Below are positions 54,086 through 62,760 of a DNA stretch of 64,000 nt, piece by piece (position 1 is the first letter of the stretch; every line of letters begins with the position of its first letter). The translations under genes were made by a program, and so were the position numbers. The DNA comes from Micrococcales bacterium. GTDB taxonomy: Bacteria > Actinomycetota > Actinomycetes > Actinomycetales > Microbacteriaceae. The stretch is taken from positions 310,001 through 374,000 of the forward strand of contig JAFKIY010000001.1 in the NCBI GenBank assembly GCA_017306245.1, given 5' to 3'. The notes under the pieces are model-generated. The model saw only the letters and a program-made list of their open reading frames with translations. It had not been told where the DNA came from and ran no database searches.

Positions 54086-55315
54086 GTGGACATCTCACTT
54101 ATGGTCGCGCTGGTCGTCGTGCTGGCTTTGTTCTTCGATTTCACGAACGGTTTTCACGACACCGCCAACGCGATGGCTACCCCCATTGCCACCGGCGCCC
54201 TGAAGCCGAGGGTTGCCGTGTCGATCGCCGCGCTCCTCAATCTGGTGGGCGCGTTCCTCAGCACGGAGGTCGCGAGAACGATTTCCGGCGGGCTCATCCG
54301 CGAGGGCGGCGGGGGGATCCAGATCACGCCCACCATGATCTTCGCCGGCCTCATCGGCGCCATCATGTGGAACCTCGCGACGTGGCTGCTCGGTTTGCCG
54401 TCCAGCTCCTCGCATGCCCTGTTCGGCGGCCTCATCGGCGCCGTCATCGTCGGCGCGGGCGTCGGCGCGATCGATCCGGGCGTGCTTCTCAGCAAGATCG
54501 TGTTTCCCGCCGTCCTCGCGCCGTTCATGGCGGCGGGCATCGCTTTCGTCGCGACCAAGATCGCGTACCGGGTCACGTCCGGGCACCACGCGCACGCCGC
54601 GCGGCAGCGATTCCGGGTGGGGCAGGTCTTCACCTCCAGCCTCGTGTCGCTCGCCCACGGCACGAACGATGCGCAGAAGACGATGGGCGTCATCACGCTG
54701 ACGCTCATCGCCGGCGGCTTCCAGGCCGCGGGCACGGGACCGGAGTTCTGGGTGATCGCCGTGTGCGCGTTCGCCATCGCGCTGGGAACCTACGTCGGCG
54801 GCTGGCGCATCATCCGCACCGTGGGGACGGGAATCACCGATGTTTCGCCTGCGCAGGGCTTTGCCGCCGAAGCATCGACCACCGCGACGATCCTCGCCAG
54901 CACCCACCTCGGGTTCGCGCTGTCCACGACCCAGGTTGCCAGCGGTTCCATCATCGGCGCGGGACTGGGCCGAAATCGGCGCTCGGTGCGCTGGCGGGTC
55001 GCCGGCCGGATCGGCGTCGCGTGGCTGGTCACCCTCCCGTGCGCGGCGATCATGGCGGCCGTAGCCGAACTCCTGGCTCGGCTCGGCCCGTGGGGAATCG
55101 CCGCAGACGCCCTCGCCGGCGCGACCGTGATCGTGCTCATGTTCCGCCGGGCCCGCAGGAACCCCGTCAATCACACGAATGTGACCGGGGAAGTTCCGGT
55201 TGTGAAACACGCCCCCAGCGTCGTCATGCCGAAGGTCCCGCCCAGCATTGCCAGCGCCAAGCCGCCGAAGGTCCCGGCCGCAGACTCCCGCAGGGCCCAC
55301 AGGGAACAGGCGTGA
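54086..55315 (+). CDS. pit: Low-affinity inorganic phosphate transporter, PiT family
   Basis: 409 residues with two PiT repeats: FDFTNGFHDTANAMATPIAT and SLAHGTNDAQKTMGVITLTL, plus GLPSSSSHALFGGLIGAVIV. Ten or so transmembrane helices and a basic Pro/Lys-rich C-tail. It imports phosphate, probably as metal phosphate, by proton symport. GTG start; TAAGAC lies about 9 nt upstream, so the leader is absent or very short. Confidence 0.92.
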   Translation: MDISLMVALVVVLALFFDFTNGFHDTANAMATPIATGALKPRVAVSIAALLNLVGAFLSTEVARTISGGLIREGGGGIQITPTMIFAGLIGAIMWNLATWLLGLPSSSSHALFGGLIGAVIVGAGVGAIDPGVLLSKIVFPAVLAPFMAAGIAFVATKIAYRVTSGHHAHAARQRFRVGQVFTSSLVSLAHGTNDAQKTMGVITLTLIAGGFQAAGTGPEFWVIAVCAFAIALGTYVGGWRIIRTVGTGITDVSPAQGFAAEASTTATILASTHLGFALSTTQVASGSIIGAGLGRNRRSVRWRVAGRIGVAWLVTLPCAAIMAAVAELLARLGPWGIAADALAGATVIVLMFRRARRNPVNHTNVTGEVPVVKHAPSVVMPKVPPSIASAKPPKVPAADSRRAHREQA

Positions 55316-55340
55316 ACGGGATGGTGCCGGTGATCGCGCG

Positions 55341-55571
55341 ATGATCGAATGGGAGTCGTTCGTTCTGGTCGCCGTCGTCTCGCTCGTGGCGGCGAGCGTC
55401 ATCGTGACGATAGCGTCCATCGGAATCAGGCTGCTGGAGAACGCCACTCACGCGCAAAAGCAGGATCCCCGCCAGGGGAAAGTGAGGCTCGCGGTGGCGC
55501 GCACCCTCTTCGGAGTGTGCGGAGTGCTCGTGCTCTTCGGCGTGTACCTCATCGTCCCCGCATTCCACTGA
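55341..55571 (+). CDS. Small two-helix membrane protein following pit
   Basis: 76 residues from ATG 55341: WESFVLVAVVSLVAASVIVT is the first helix and a second hydrophobic helix (FGVCGVLVLFGVYLIV) closes the protein, with a polar loop between. It starts 25 bp after the pit stop and is likely cotranscribed; a small partner of the transporter is possible. The gene is conserved in this position in relatives as far as I recall, which is not checked. Confidence 0.65.
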   Translation: MIEWESFVLVAVVSLVAASVIVTIASIGIRLLENATHAQKQDPRQGKVRLAVARTLFGVCGVLVLFGVYLIVPAFH

Positions 55572-55632
55572 GACTTTTCGGGGCGGACCCGCGGGTAGAG
55601 TTGGAGCATCCATCGTCGAAGGAGATCATCGG

Positions 55633-57123
55633 ATGTCTGAAGCGCCAAGCGCGTTGCCCGTCGACCAGCCAGAAGGACCCACGAGGACCGAGCGCGACAC
55701 GGTGGGACCGCTGGAAATTCCCGCCGATGCCTACTGGGGCATCCACACGGCCAGGGCGAGGGAGAACTTCCCGATCACCCGCCGCCCGATCTCCGTGTAC
55801 CCCGACCTCATCCGGGCGCTCGCGATGGTCAAGCAGGCCGCCGCGAGGGCCAACAAGGAACTCGGAACGTTGAGCGCGGGGAAAGCGGATCTCATCGACC
55901 GGGTGTGCCAGGAAATCATCGACGGCGAACTTCACGACCAGTTCATGGTCGGCGTCATCCAGGGCGGCGCAGGCACGTCGACGAACATGAACACGAACGA
56001 GGTCATCGCGAACCGCTGCCTCGAGATCCTCGGCAAACCGTTCGGCGACTACGTCGATATGCACCCGATCGACGACGTGAACCGCAGCCAGTCCACCAAT
56101 GACGTGTACCCGACCGCGATCAAGCTCGCCATGGTGCTCAGCCTCCAGCGTTTGCTCGCCGAACACGTGAAGCTCACCGAGTCGTTCGCGCGCAAGGGCA
56201 CGGAGTTCGCGCACGTCCTCAAGGTCGGCCGCACCCAGTTGCAGGATGCCGTGCCCATGACGCTCGGCCAGGAGTTCAACGGGTTCGCCCACACGATTGC
56301 CGAGGACTACGACCGGCTCAACGAGACCATACCGTGGCTCAACGAGATCAACATGGGCGCGACCGCGATCGGCACGGGAATCACGGCAGACCCGCGCTAC
56401 GCGGACGCCGTGCGCCGCCACCTGGTGGACATCACCGGGATCAACATGGTGACCTCTCCCGACCTCATCGAGGCCACGAGCGACGCGGGCATCTTCATGA
56501 CACTGAGCGGCCACCTGAAGCGCGCGGCGGTGAAGCTGTCCAAGATCTGCAACGACCTGCGGCTGCTCTCCAGCGGCCCGCAGGCCGGCATCGGCGAAAT
56601 CAACCTGCCCATCCGGCAGGCCGGATCCTCGATCATGCCGGGCAAGGTGAACCCTGTCATTCCCGAAGTGGTGAACCAGGTGGCGTTCAGCATCATCGGA
56701 GCCGACGCGACGGTGACGGCGGCCGCCGAGGCGGGGCAACTGCAGCTCAACGCGTTCGAGCCGGTTATTGCGCACAGCATCCTGCAGTCGCTCGCCTGGA
56801 TGACGAACGCCTGCTACACGCTGCGCATCCACTGCATCGACGGGATCACGGCGAACATGTCGCGGCTCGCCTCCCAGGTGGAGTCCTCGGTCGGCGTGGT
56901 CACGGCGCTCACGCCGTACATCGGCTACGCCGCGTCAGCGACTCTCGCCCACACGGCGCTCACGACGAACGCGTCGATCGCCGAACTCGTGGTCGAGGCC
57001 GGGCTCATGAAGCCGGAAGAGGTGGCCAGGGTGCTGTCGCCAGAGCGGCTGAGCGGGCTCATGCCGGTGACGAGCGCCATCACCATCATTCCGGACACGG
57101 ACGGCGCCGCGAAAGACGAGTGA
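55633..57123 (+). CDS. aspA: Aspartate ammonia-lyase
   Basis: 496 residues of the fumarase/aspartase superfamily: AYWGIHTARARENFPIT (aspartase-type N-terminus), GGAGTSTNMNTNEVIANR, DDVNRSQSTNDVYPTAIKLA and the signature loop GSSIMPGKVNPVIPE. It deaminates aspartate to fumarate and ammonia. GAAGGAG lies 6-7 nt before the ATG. Confidence 0.92.
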   Translation: MSEAPSALPVDQPEGPTRTERDTVGPLEIPADAYWGIHTARARENFPITRRPISVYPDLIRALAMVKQAAARANKELGTLSAGKADLIDRVCQEIIDGELHDQFMVGVIQGGAGTSTNMNTNEVIANRCLEILGKPFGDYVDMHPIDDVNRSQSTNDVYPTAIKLAMVLSLQRLLAEHVKLTESFARKGTEFAHVLKVGRTQLQDAVPMTLGQEFNGFAHTIAEDYDRLNETIPWLNEINMGATAIGTGITADPRYADAVRRHLVDITGINMVTSPDLIEATSDAGIFMTLSGHLKRAAVKLSKICNDLRLLSSGPQAGIGEINLPIRQAGSSIMPGKVNPVIPEVVNQVAFSIIGADATVTAAAEAGQLQLNAFEPVIAHSILQSLAWMTNACYTLRIHCIDGITANMSRLASQVESSVGVVTALTPYIGYAASATLAHTALTTNASIAELVVEAGLMKPEEVARVLSPERLSGLMPVTSAITIIPDTDGAAKDE

Positions 57124-57130
57124 CGGCGAG

Positions 57131-57748
57131 CTACTTCTCGTCGTCGTCGATTTCGACGTCGAGCGCTTCGTCGCGAGCCTTTCCGGCCGCGATGATCACA
57201 CCGTCGACGACGTGTTCGCTGCGGTCGACGATTCTGTCGCGGACCACTTTCGCCGTCTTCGTGACGTTGTCCGAAGCATTCTGAGCGGCTTTCGCCACCT
57301 TCTTCGACGCTTCCTTCGCCTTCTTCGACGCTTCCTTCGCCTTCTTCGACGCCTGTTTGGAGGATTTGGCCACTTTTGTCGAGACACCCTTCGAGGTCTG
57401 TGCGACCTTGCCGGATACGTCCTTCGTGGTCTCCACGACTTTGCCCGACGCGTCCCTGGTGACCTCGGCCACCTTGCCTGTCACGTCGCGCGCGATGACG
57501 GTGGTTCGAGCCGCAGCATCCTGTGCCCCGGCCACCGCCGCCTTCGTGCCGGCGACGACCTTTTCCTGAACGAGAGGGGCATTCTCCTTCACGAACTCCT
57601 GCGTCTGGGTGACGACCTTCTGGACGCGCGGATCCTCCCACGCGTCGGTCGCCTTCGCCTTGATCCGCTCGTACCTCGGGCGCCCAGCACGGGCGCCGAG
57701 CACGTAGCCGACACCGAGGCCGACGAGGAAGAGGAATTTGAGTCGCAT
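57131..57748 (-). CDS. YtxH-like protein with 11-residue LEA-type repeats
   Basis: 205 residues. A short N-terminal membrane segment (LKFLFLVGLGVGYVLGARAG) then a coiled, Lys/Ala/Thr-rich region in which an 11-residue unit recurs (DVTGKVAEVTR, DASGKVVETTK, DVSGKVAQTSK, GVSTKVAKSSK), as in LEA group 3 proteins, then a Lys-rich histone-H1-like part and an acidic tail. Probably a membrane-tethered amphipathic stress protein. TACCGT ends 6 nt before the ATG. Confidence 0.82.
   Translation of the reverse strand: MRLKFLFLVGLGVGYVLGARAGRPRYERIKAKATDAWEDPRVQKVVTQTQEFVKENAPLVQEKVVAGTKAAVAGAQDAAARTTVIARDVTGKVAEVTRDASGKVVETTKDVSGKVAQTSKGVSTKVAKSSKQASKKAKEASKKAKEASKKVAKAAQNASDNVTKTAKVVRDRIVDRSEHVVDGVIIAAGKARDEALDVEIDDDEK
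57302..57356. repeat. 21-bp tandem repeat inside the YtxH-like gene
   Basis: The unit TTCGACGCTTCCTTCGCCTT (plus strand) recurs with a 21-bp period about 2.5 times, encoding the seven-residue KKAKEAS unit. Near-identical codons point to recent duplication. Confidence 0.7.
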
Positions 57749-57782
57749 GCGTCAACGGTACCGGGTCACCCTGAGAATCGCT

Positions 57783-58628
57783 CTAGCGCACGAACCCGGG
57801 CGGATGGGCAACGCGCCACAGGTGCAGGCCGGCGTAGCTGCGGTAGGGCGCCCAGCGGCGGGCGTACTCGGCAATTCCCTTCGACGTCGCAGGAAGGCCG
57901 AGCCGCTCAGCCCCCTTCACCAGGACGAGATCCGTGGCGAGGAGAACATCCGGCGCGCCGAGTGTGCGCATCGCCACATACCCGGCCGTCCACTCGCCGA
58001 CGCCGGGCAGGGCGATCAGGCGTTCGGTGAGCTCGGCTGCCGTCAAGCTGGCGTGCAGGTCGAGGGAACCGGATGCGAGCGCGAGCGCGGCGCCGTGAAC
58101 CGCGGCCACGCGCTGCCGTGGCCCGCGGAGCACATCCAATCCATGTTCGGCGAACCGGGCGGCAGCGGGGAACAGCCCGGTCCCGTCGAGTTCGCGGGCA
58201 AGCCGGGCGAGCACCGTGCGTGCTGCGGCGATGGAGATCTGCTGGCCGATCATGGTGCGCAGCAGCTGCTCGGCGGGATCGAGGCTGCCCGGCAGCCTGA
58301 TTCCCGGATTCGCCGACACGGCGGCGGACAACGCCGGATCGCCGGAAAGGTGGGCGTCGATGGCCGCAGAGTCGGCATCCAGATCGAACAACCGCCGAAC
58401 GCGGGGTACCAGCTCTGCAGGTAGGGCGCTTCCGCCGAGCGTGGCGATTACGGCATCCGGTCCATCGAGCTCGACGGAAAGGTTCGCAACCGAACCGTCC
58501 CGCATCCGAATGAGCCTCTCGTAGTGCGTGTCGTCTCCGGCCTCGACGCCGGGGATGGCGTGCCCCGAAAGGTAACGCAGGACGCCGGCCCCATCGAACG
58601 GGGGGAGGGTGGAGAGCCGCGTCGACAT
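57783..58628 (-). CDS. DNA-3-methyladenine glycosylase 2 (AlkA-like)
   Basis: 281 residues of the HhH-GPD superfamily: LLRTMIGQQISIAAARTVLA, the hairpin LPGVGEWTAGYVAMRTLG and catalytic Asp in DVLLATDLVLVKGAERLG; the N-terminal AlkA_N beta domain starts at VLRYLSGHAIPGVEA. It removes alkylated purines. ATG 58628 keeps it clear of the divergent ribokinase gene; GTG 58631 is also possible, with GAGAGT 6 nt upstream. Confidence 0.9.
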   Translation of the reverse strand: MSTRLSTLPPFDGAGVLRYLSGHAIPGVEAGDDTHYERLIRMRDGSVANLSVELDGPDAVIATLGGSALPAELVPRVRRLFDLDADSAAIDAHLSGDPALSAAVSANPGIRLPGSLDPAEQLLRTMIGQQISIAAARTVLARLARELDGTGLFPAAARFAEHGLDVLRGPRQRVAAVHGAALALASGSLDLHASLTAAELTERLIALPGVGEWTAGYVAMRTLGAPDVLLATDLVLVKGAERLGLPATSKGIAEYARRWAPYRSYAGLHLWRVAHPPGFVR

Positions 58629-58675
58629 CACGAACCCACTCTCGCACGCTCCACCGGCGCCGATACGCTGGAGGC

Positions 58676-59590
58676 ATGGAAACCAGGTCGCATTCCGGAA
58701 TCGCCATGGTCGGCAGCGCAAACATGGACATCGTGTTTTCGGTGGAGCGCATCCCGAGCCCAGGCGAGACGCTTCTCGCGGATTCGGTGGCCAGATATCC
58801 GGGCGGGAAAGGTCTCAACCAGGCTGTCGCCGCAGCGCGGGCGGGGGCAGCGACAACCTTCATCGGCGCCCTCGGAAAGGATGAGAACGGCTCGGAGCTG
58901 TTCGCCACGATGGCGGATGCCGGAATCGATTCGAGCCTCGTACGTCGCGTTGCCGCCGACACCGGTCAGGCCTTCATCGTCGTCGCGGACAGCGCGGAGA
59001 ACACGATCATCGTGGCCTCCGGCGCGAACGCCCAGGTTGCTTCCCTCACCGACGCCGAACGGGACGCGGTGTCCGGCGCGGCAGTGCTCCTCATGCAGCT
59101 CGAGCTGCCGCTGGAGGTCGTGATCGAGTCGGCGCTCGCCGCGCGCTCCGCCGGCACCACCGTCATGCTGAACGCCGCGCCCGCACTGGACATCCCGGAT
59201 GAGCTGATCACCGCGCTCGACTATCTCATCGTCAACGAGCACGAGGCGAGCCTTCTGGGAGGTAGCGAAGATCTCGCCGAAGCGTCGCATCGGCTTGCCG
59301 CGCGCGTCGAGCACCTGATCGTGACGCTCGGCCGGGAGGGCTCGGTGATCTACCGGCGCGGCGACGAGGCGGCCAGGGTTCCCGCGCGCGACGTCATGGC
59401 CATCGACACGACGGGCGCCGGGGACACCTTCTGCGGCGCCTTCGCGGCGGCGATCGCGGAAGGGCAGGGCATCGCGGATGCTGCGACCTTCGCCACCGCT
59501 GCCGCCGCCCTGTCGGTGCAGATTCTCGGCGCGGTGCCCTCCATCCCCTCTCGCGACCGGATCGAGGCAATGCTCGCGGAACCTGCGTAA
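58676..59590 (+). CDS. rbsK: Ribokinase
   Basis: 304 residues of the PfkB family: MVGSANMDIVFSVERIPSPG, GGKGLNQAVAAARAGA (substrate loop), LNAAPALDIP and AIDTTGAGDTFCGAFAAAIA with the anion hole and catalytic Asp. It phosphorylates D-ribose. No ribose ABC transporter or repressor is next to it. TACGCT ends 6 nt before the ATG although GGAGG also sits there. Confidence 0.9.
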   Translation: METRSHSGIAMVGSANMDIVFSVERIPSPGETLLADSVARYPGGKGLNQAVAAARAGAATTFIGALGKDENGSELFATMADAGIDSSLVRRVAADTGQAFIVVADSAENTIIVASGANAQVASLTDAERDAVSGAAVLLMQLELPLEVVIESALAARSAGTTVMLNAAPALDIPDELITALDYLIVNEHEASLLGGSEDLAEASHRLAARVEHLIVTLGREGSVIYRRGDEAARVPARDVMAIDTTGAGDTFCGAFAAAIAEGQGIADAATFATAAAALSVQILGAVPSIPSRDRIEAMLAEPA

Positions 59591-59652
59591 CCCGAGGCTC
59601 TCGGGGGATACTGAACGCAGGCACGGAAATCGACCTCGGACAAGGAGTGCAC

Positions 59653-60480
59653 ATGGACACCGAGACCCTTTCAGCCATCGCCGCGTTCGCGACGGCGGGC
59701 TGGGTGCTTGCCGTCCTGTTGCAGCTGGTCGATGTCATCACCGGCCATCAGGTGCGCCGCGCAGGCAGGGCCGCCGGCACGCGCGACCGCGACCGCGTCC
59801 TGTCCTGGGCGACAGCGGTGTGCGCGATCGTGCTCATCCTCGTCATCCTCGGCGTCGACTATGCCGCGCGGCTGCTTCTGGACCGCGCAGAACTGATGTG
59901 GGGGGCTTTGCTTCTCGTCGCGCTCATCGCCGTCGTCGCCATCACCGCACTTCTGGCCGCACGAGCACTTCGGCGCCCGCAAACCGGCTACCAGGTGATC
60001 AGGGACGAATTGCGGGCGCTGGCCGGTTCGCGCCTCGCCAGGGGCAGGCTTGCCGACTATCGGACCTGGCTTTCCGCGATCGATGCCCGGGGAAACGATG
60101 TGCGCAGACGCGTGGTGACCGGCCGATGGGTTCGGGGGATCCCTGCCCTGATTGCCCTCGTGGCGTTTGCAGCGGCGGCGTGGCTCGCGACCGTCAACGC
60201 GCTGCAGCCCTGGCAGGCGGCCCTGTACCTCGTGGCTGCCGCGGCGAGCGTGTGGCTCGCGGTGTGGGGCGCGAGGATCTCGCTCGCGCGCAACCTGGCC
60301 ATCCATGCCGTGCATCAGAAACAACGGGCGGAAGCGATCCTCATGCTGGAGGATCTGGACCGGAAGACGCCGCGCAAAGTCGCCGGGCTCAGCGAACGCG
60401 TGTCCAGAGCGCTCGCGATCCTCCGCGAGCAGCAGGGCCAGAACAATTCCCCGCAGAATCCTGGGCACCGGGAGGGTTAG
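59653..60480 (+). CDS. Membrane protein, unknown
   Basis: 275 residues from ATG 59653 (AAGGAG 6 nt upstream; GTG 59647 has no spacing). About five hydrophobic segments (5-24, 50-72, 82-105, 165-187, 190-208), a cytoplasmic loop between, and a helical polar C-terminus (HQKQRAEAILMLEDLDRKTP). No known family. Confidence 0.75.
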   Translation: MDTETLSAIAAFATAGWVLAVLLQLVDVITGHQVRRAGRAAGTRDRDRVLSWATAVCAIVLILVILGVDYAARLLLDRAELMWGALLLVALIAVVAITALLAARALRRPQTGYQVIRDELRALAGSRLARGRLADYRTWLSAIDARGNDVRRRVVTGRWVRGIPALIALVAFAAAAWLATVNALQPWQAALYLVAAAASVWLAVWGARISLARNLAIHAVHQKQRAEAILMLEDLDRKTPRKVAGLSERVSRALAILREQQGQNNSPQNPGHREG

Positions 60481-60543
60481 CACACAACGGTTCCGTTCGA
60501 CTCGATAGACTTGCATGTCCGAAAACAAGGGGTGTGAGCCTGG

Positions 60544-62760
60544 GTGGCATCGAGCGAGCTGGAGCGCGAACGCGCCTACGTGGGGATGTTGTACCAGCGG
60601 CTCGACGACCTTCAACGCGAAGCCGAGGACCAACTCGCCCAGGTTCGTGCGCAAAACGTGGGCGGCGGGCATCAGGCCAGAAGCGAGCGCGACAGTTTCG
60701 CGAAACTCTATGAAGACCGCATCGTCCAGCTGCGGGACGTGGGGGAGCGCCTCGCATTCGGCCGGCTCACGAGCGACTCGGACGACGGGGGACTCGTCCA
60801 CCGCTACATCGGGCGGATCGGGCTGCGCGACGCCTCACGCACGCCCATCCTGCTGGACTGGCGCGTTCCGCAGGCCAGCGCGTTCTATCAGGCGACGGCG
60901 AAAACTCCCATGGGGGCGCGTGCGAGGCGCCATCTGATTTCCAGCGGCCGCACGCTGTCCCGCATCGAGGACGAGATCTTCGATCCCGAACTTCTGGATG
61001 ATTCCTCCGTGCACCTGCAGGGGGAGGGCGCACTCCTCGCCGCGCTTTCCGCGCAGCGCACGGGGCGGATGTCCGACATCGTGGCGACCATCCAGGCCGA
61101 ACAGGACCGCATCATCCGCTCGGAGCTCGGCGGTATCCTTGTCGTGCAGGGCGGCCCGGGTACGGGCAAAACCGCCGTCGCGCTCCACCGTGCCGCATAC
61201 TTGCTGTACTCGCACCGCGACCGGTTGCGCTCGAGCGGCGTGCTCATCGTCGGGCCGTCGCGATCGTTCCTGAAGTACATCGAGGCGGTGCTGCCGTCGC
61301 TCGGCGAATCCGGGGTCGTGCTCTCGAGTGTCGGCCAGTTGTACCCGGGGCGGGAAGCGACCAAGGTCGAGTCGCCCAGAGTCGCCGAACTGAAGGGCAG
61401 GAGCGTCATGGCCGGCGTGCTGGCCCGCGCGGTGGAGTCCCGCCAGCGGGTACCTGCAGAGCCGCAGCCCCTCGACATCAACGGAGAGACGATCACTCTC
61501 GAGCCGGAGCTCGTCGCGACCGGCATCCAGCGCGCTCGCGAGAGCGGCAAGAGCTACAACCAGGCACGCGTCGTGTTCGTGAAGACGGCGCTCGCCGCGC
61601 TCACGCGGCAGCTCGCGGACAAGCTTCGCGCCCAGGGCAACTCCATCGACGATTCCGATGTCGCTATGCTGCGGGAAGACATCCGAAGCGCCTACGACGC
61701 CCGGGTCGCGCTCAACACCGCGTGGCTTCCCCTCACCCCGGAAAAGCTCCTCCAGGATCTGTACGCGCGCCCGCAGTGGCTCGCCTCGCTCACGCCGGAC
61801 TGGTCGGCCGGGGAGCGGGAGCTGCTGCGCCGCGACCGGTCGGCGCCGTTCACGGTGTCCGACATCCCGCTCCTGGACGAGGCGGCTGAGCTTCTCGGCG
61901 AGGTGCCCGCCGGCAACGTCGCGGCCCGAAGGGAAGAGAAGCTGCAGCAGAAACGCGACATCGAGAACGCGGAACAGGCCATCGCGAACATGGGCGTGGG
62001 CGGCAGGGTCGATGCGAAGCAGCTCGCTGCCGGATTCGCCGAGTTCGCGGATGCCGGAACTACCGCAGAGCGCGCTGCGGCGGACCGAACGTGGGCGTAC
62101 GGCCACATCGTCGTCGACGAGGCGCAGGAACTGACTCCCATGCAGTGGCGGCTGCTCCTGCGGCGCGGGCCGTCCCGCTCGTTCACGATCGTCGGCGACA
62201 TTGCGCAGGCCGCATCGAGTTCGGCGGCGGAAACCTGGGAGCACGCGCTTGCGCCGCTCATCGGGCAGCGAGCAGAGGGCGACCGGTGGCGCCGCGAGGA
62301 GCTCACGGTGAACTACCGCACGCCATCCCAGATCGCGGCAGCAGCCGAGTCGATGGCGATCGCCCATGGGCTCCCGGTAACCAGATCGGTGTCTGTGAGG
62401 GAGAGCGAATGGCCGATCGAGTTCGTTCCGGATGCTGTCGCGGGCGTCAACCTGGCGCTGGACGTCGATGGCACTGTCGCCGTCATTGCGTCCGATGACC
62501 GCCTCGACGGGATCCGCGAGGTTCTCGACCGGGCATTCCCGGGGAAGGTGGGGTCGGCCGCCGACGGATTGGGCTCGGATGTCACCGTGCTCGGCACGAA
62601 CGAGGCCAAGGGGCTCGAGTTCGACTCCGTCGTCATCGTCGATCCCGCGGCGATCGTGCGGGCGACCGAGCGCGGGCCAGCAGCGCTGTACGTCGCGATG
62701 ACGAGGCCGACGCAGCGCCTCGTGTTTGCCGAGGCCTCGGACCGCCCTCTCGGGCTCTAA
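60544..62760 (+). CDS. helR: HelR-type RNA polymerase recycling helicase (UvrD/HelD-like)
   Basis: 738 residues of superfamily 1. An N-terminal coiled coil (SELERERAYVGMLYQRLDDL) is followed by Walker A VVQGGPGTGKTAVALHR, motif II VVDEAQELTPMQWRLLL, motif III GDIAQA, and motif VI YVAMTRPTQRLVF. HelD/HelR proteins release stalled RNA polymerase from DNA and protect it from rifampicin. No rifamycin-associated element is visible upstream. GTG start; TAGACT about 33 nt upstream is a likely -10. The stop overlaps the convergent gene by CTAA. Confidence 0.87.
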   Translation: MASSELERERAYVGMLYQRLDDLQREAEDQLAQVRAQNVGGGHQARSERDSFAKLYEDRIVQLRDVGERLAFGRLTSDSDDGGLVHRYIGRIGLRDASRTPILLDWRVPQASAFYQATAKTPMGARARRHLISSGRTLSRIEDEIFDPELLDDSSVHLQGEGALLAALSAQRTGRMSDIVATIQAEQDRIIRSELGGILVVQGGPGTGKTAVALHRAAYLLYSHRDRLRSSGVLIVGPSRSFLKYIEAVLPSLGESGVVLSSVGQLYPGREATKVESPRVAELKGRSVMAGVLARAVESRQRVPAEPQPLDINGETITLEPELVATGIQRARESGKSYNQARVVFVKTALAALTRQLADKLRAQGNSIDDSDVAMLREDIRSAYDARVALNTAWLPLTPEKLLQDLYARPQWLASLTPDWSAGERELLRRDRSAPFTVSDIPLLDEAAELLGEVPAGNVAARREEKLQQKRDIENAEQAIANMGVGGRVDAKQLAAGFAEFADAGTTAERAAADRTWAYGHIVVDEAQELTPMQWRLLLRRGPSRSFTIVGDIAQAASSSAAETWEHALAPLIGQRAEGDRWRREELTVNYRTPSQIAAAAESMAIAHGLPVTRSVSVRESEWPIEFVPDAVAGVNLALDVDGTVAVIASDDRLDGIREVLDRAFPGKVGSAADGLGSDVTVLGTNEAKGLEFDSVVIVDPAAIVRATERGPAALYVAMTRPTQRLVFAEASDRPLGL

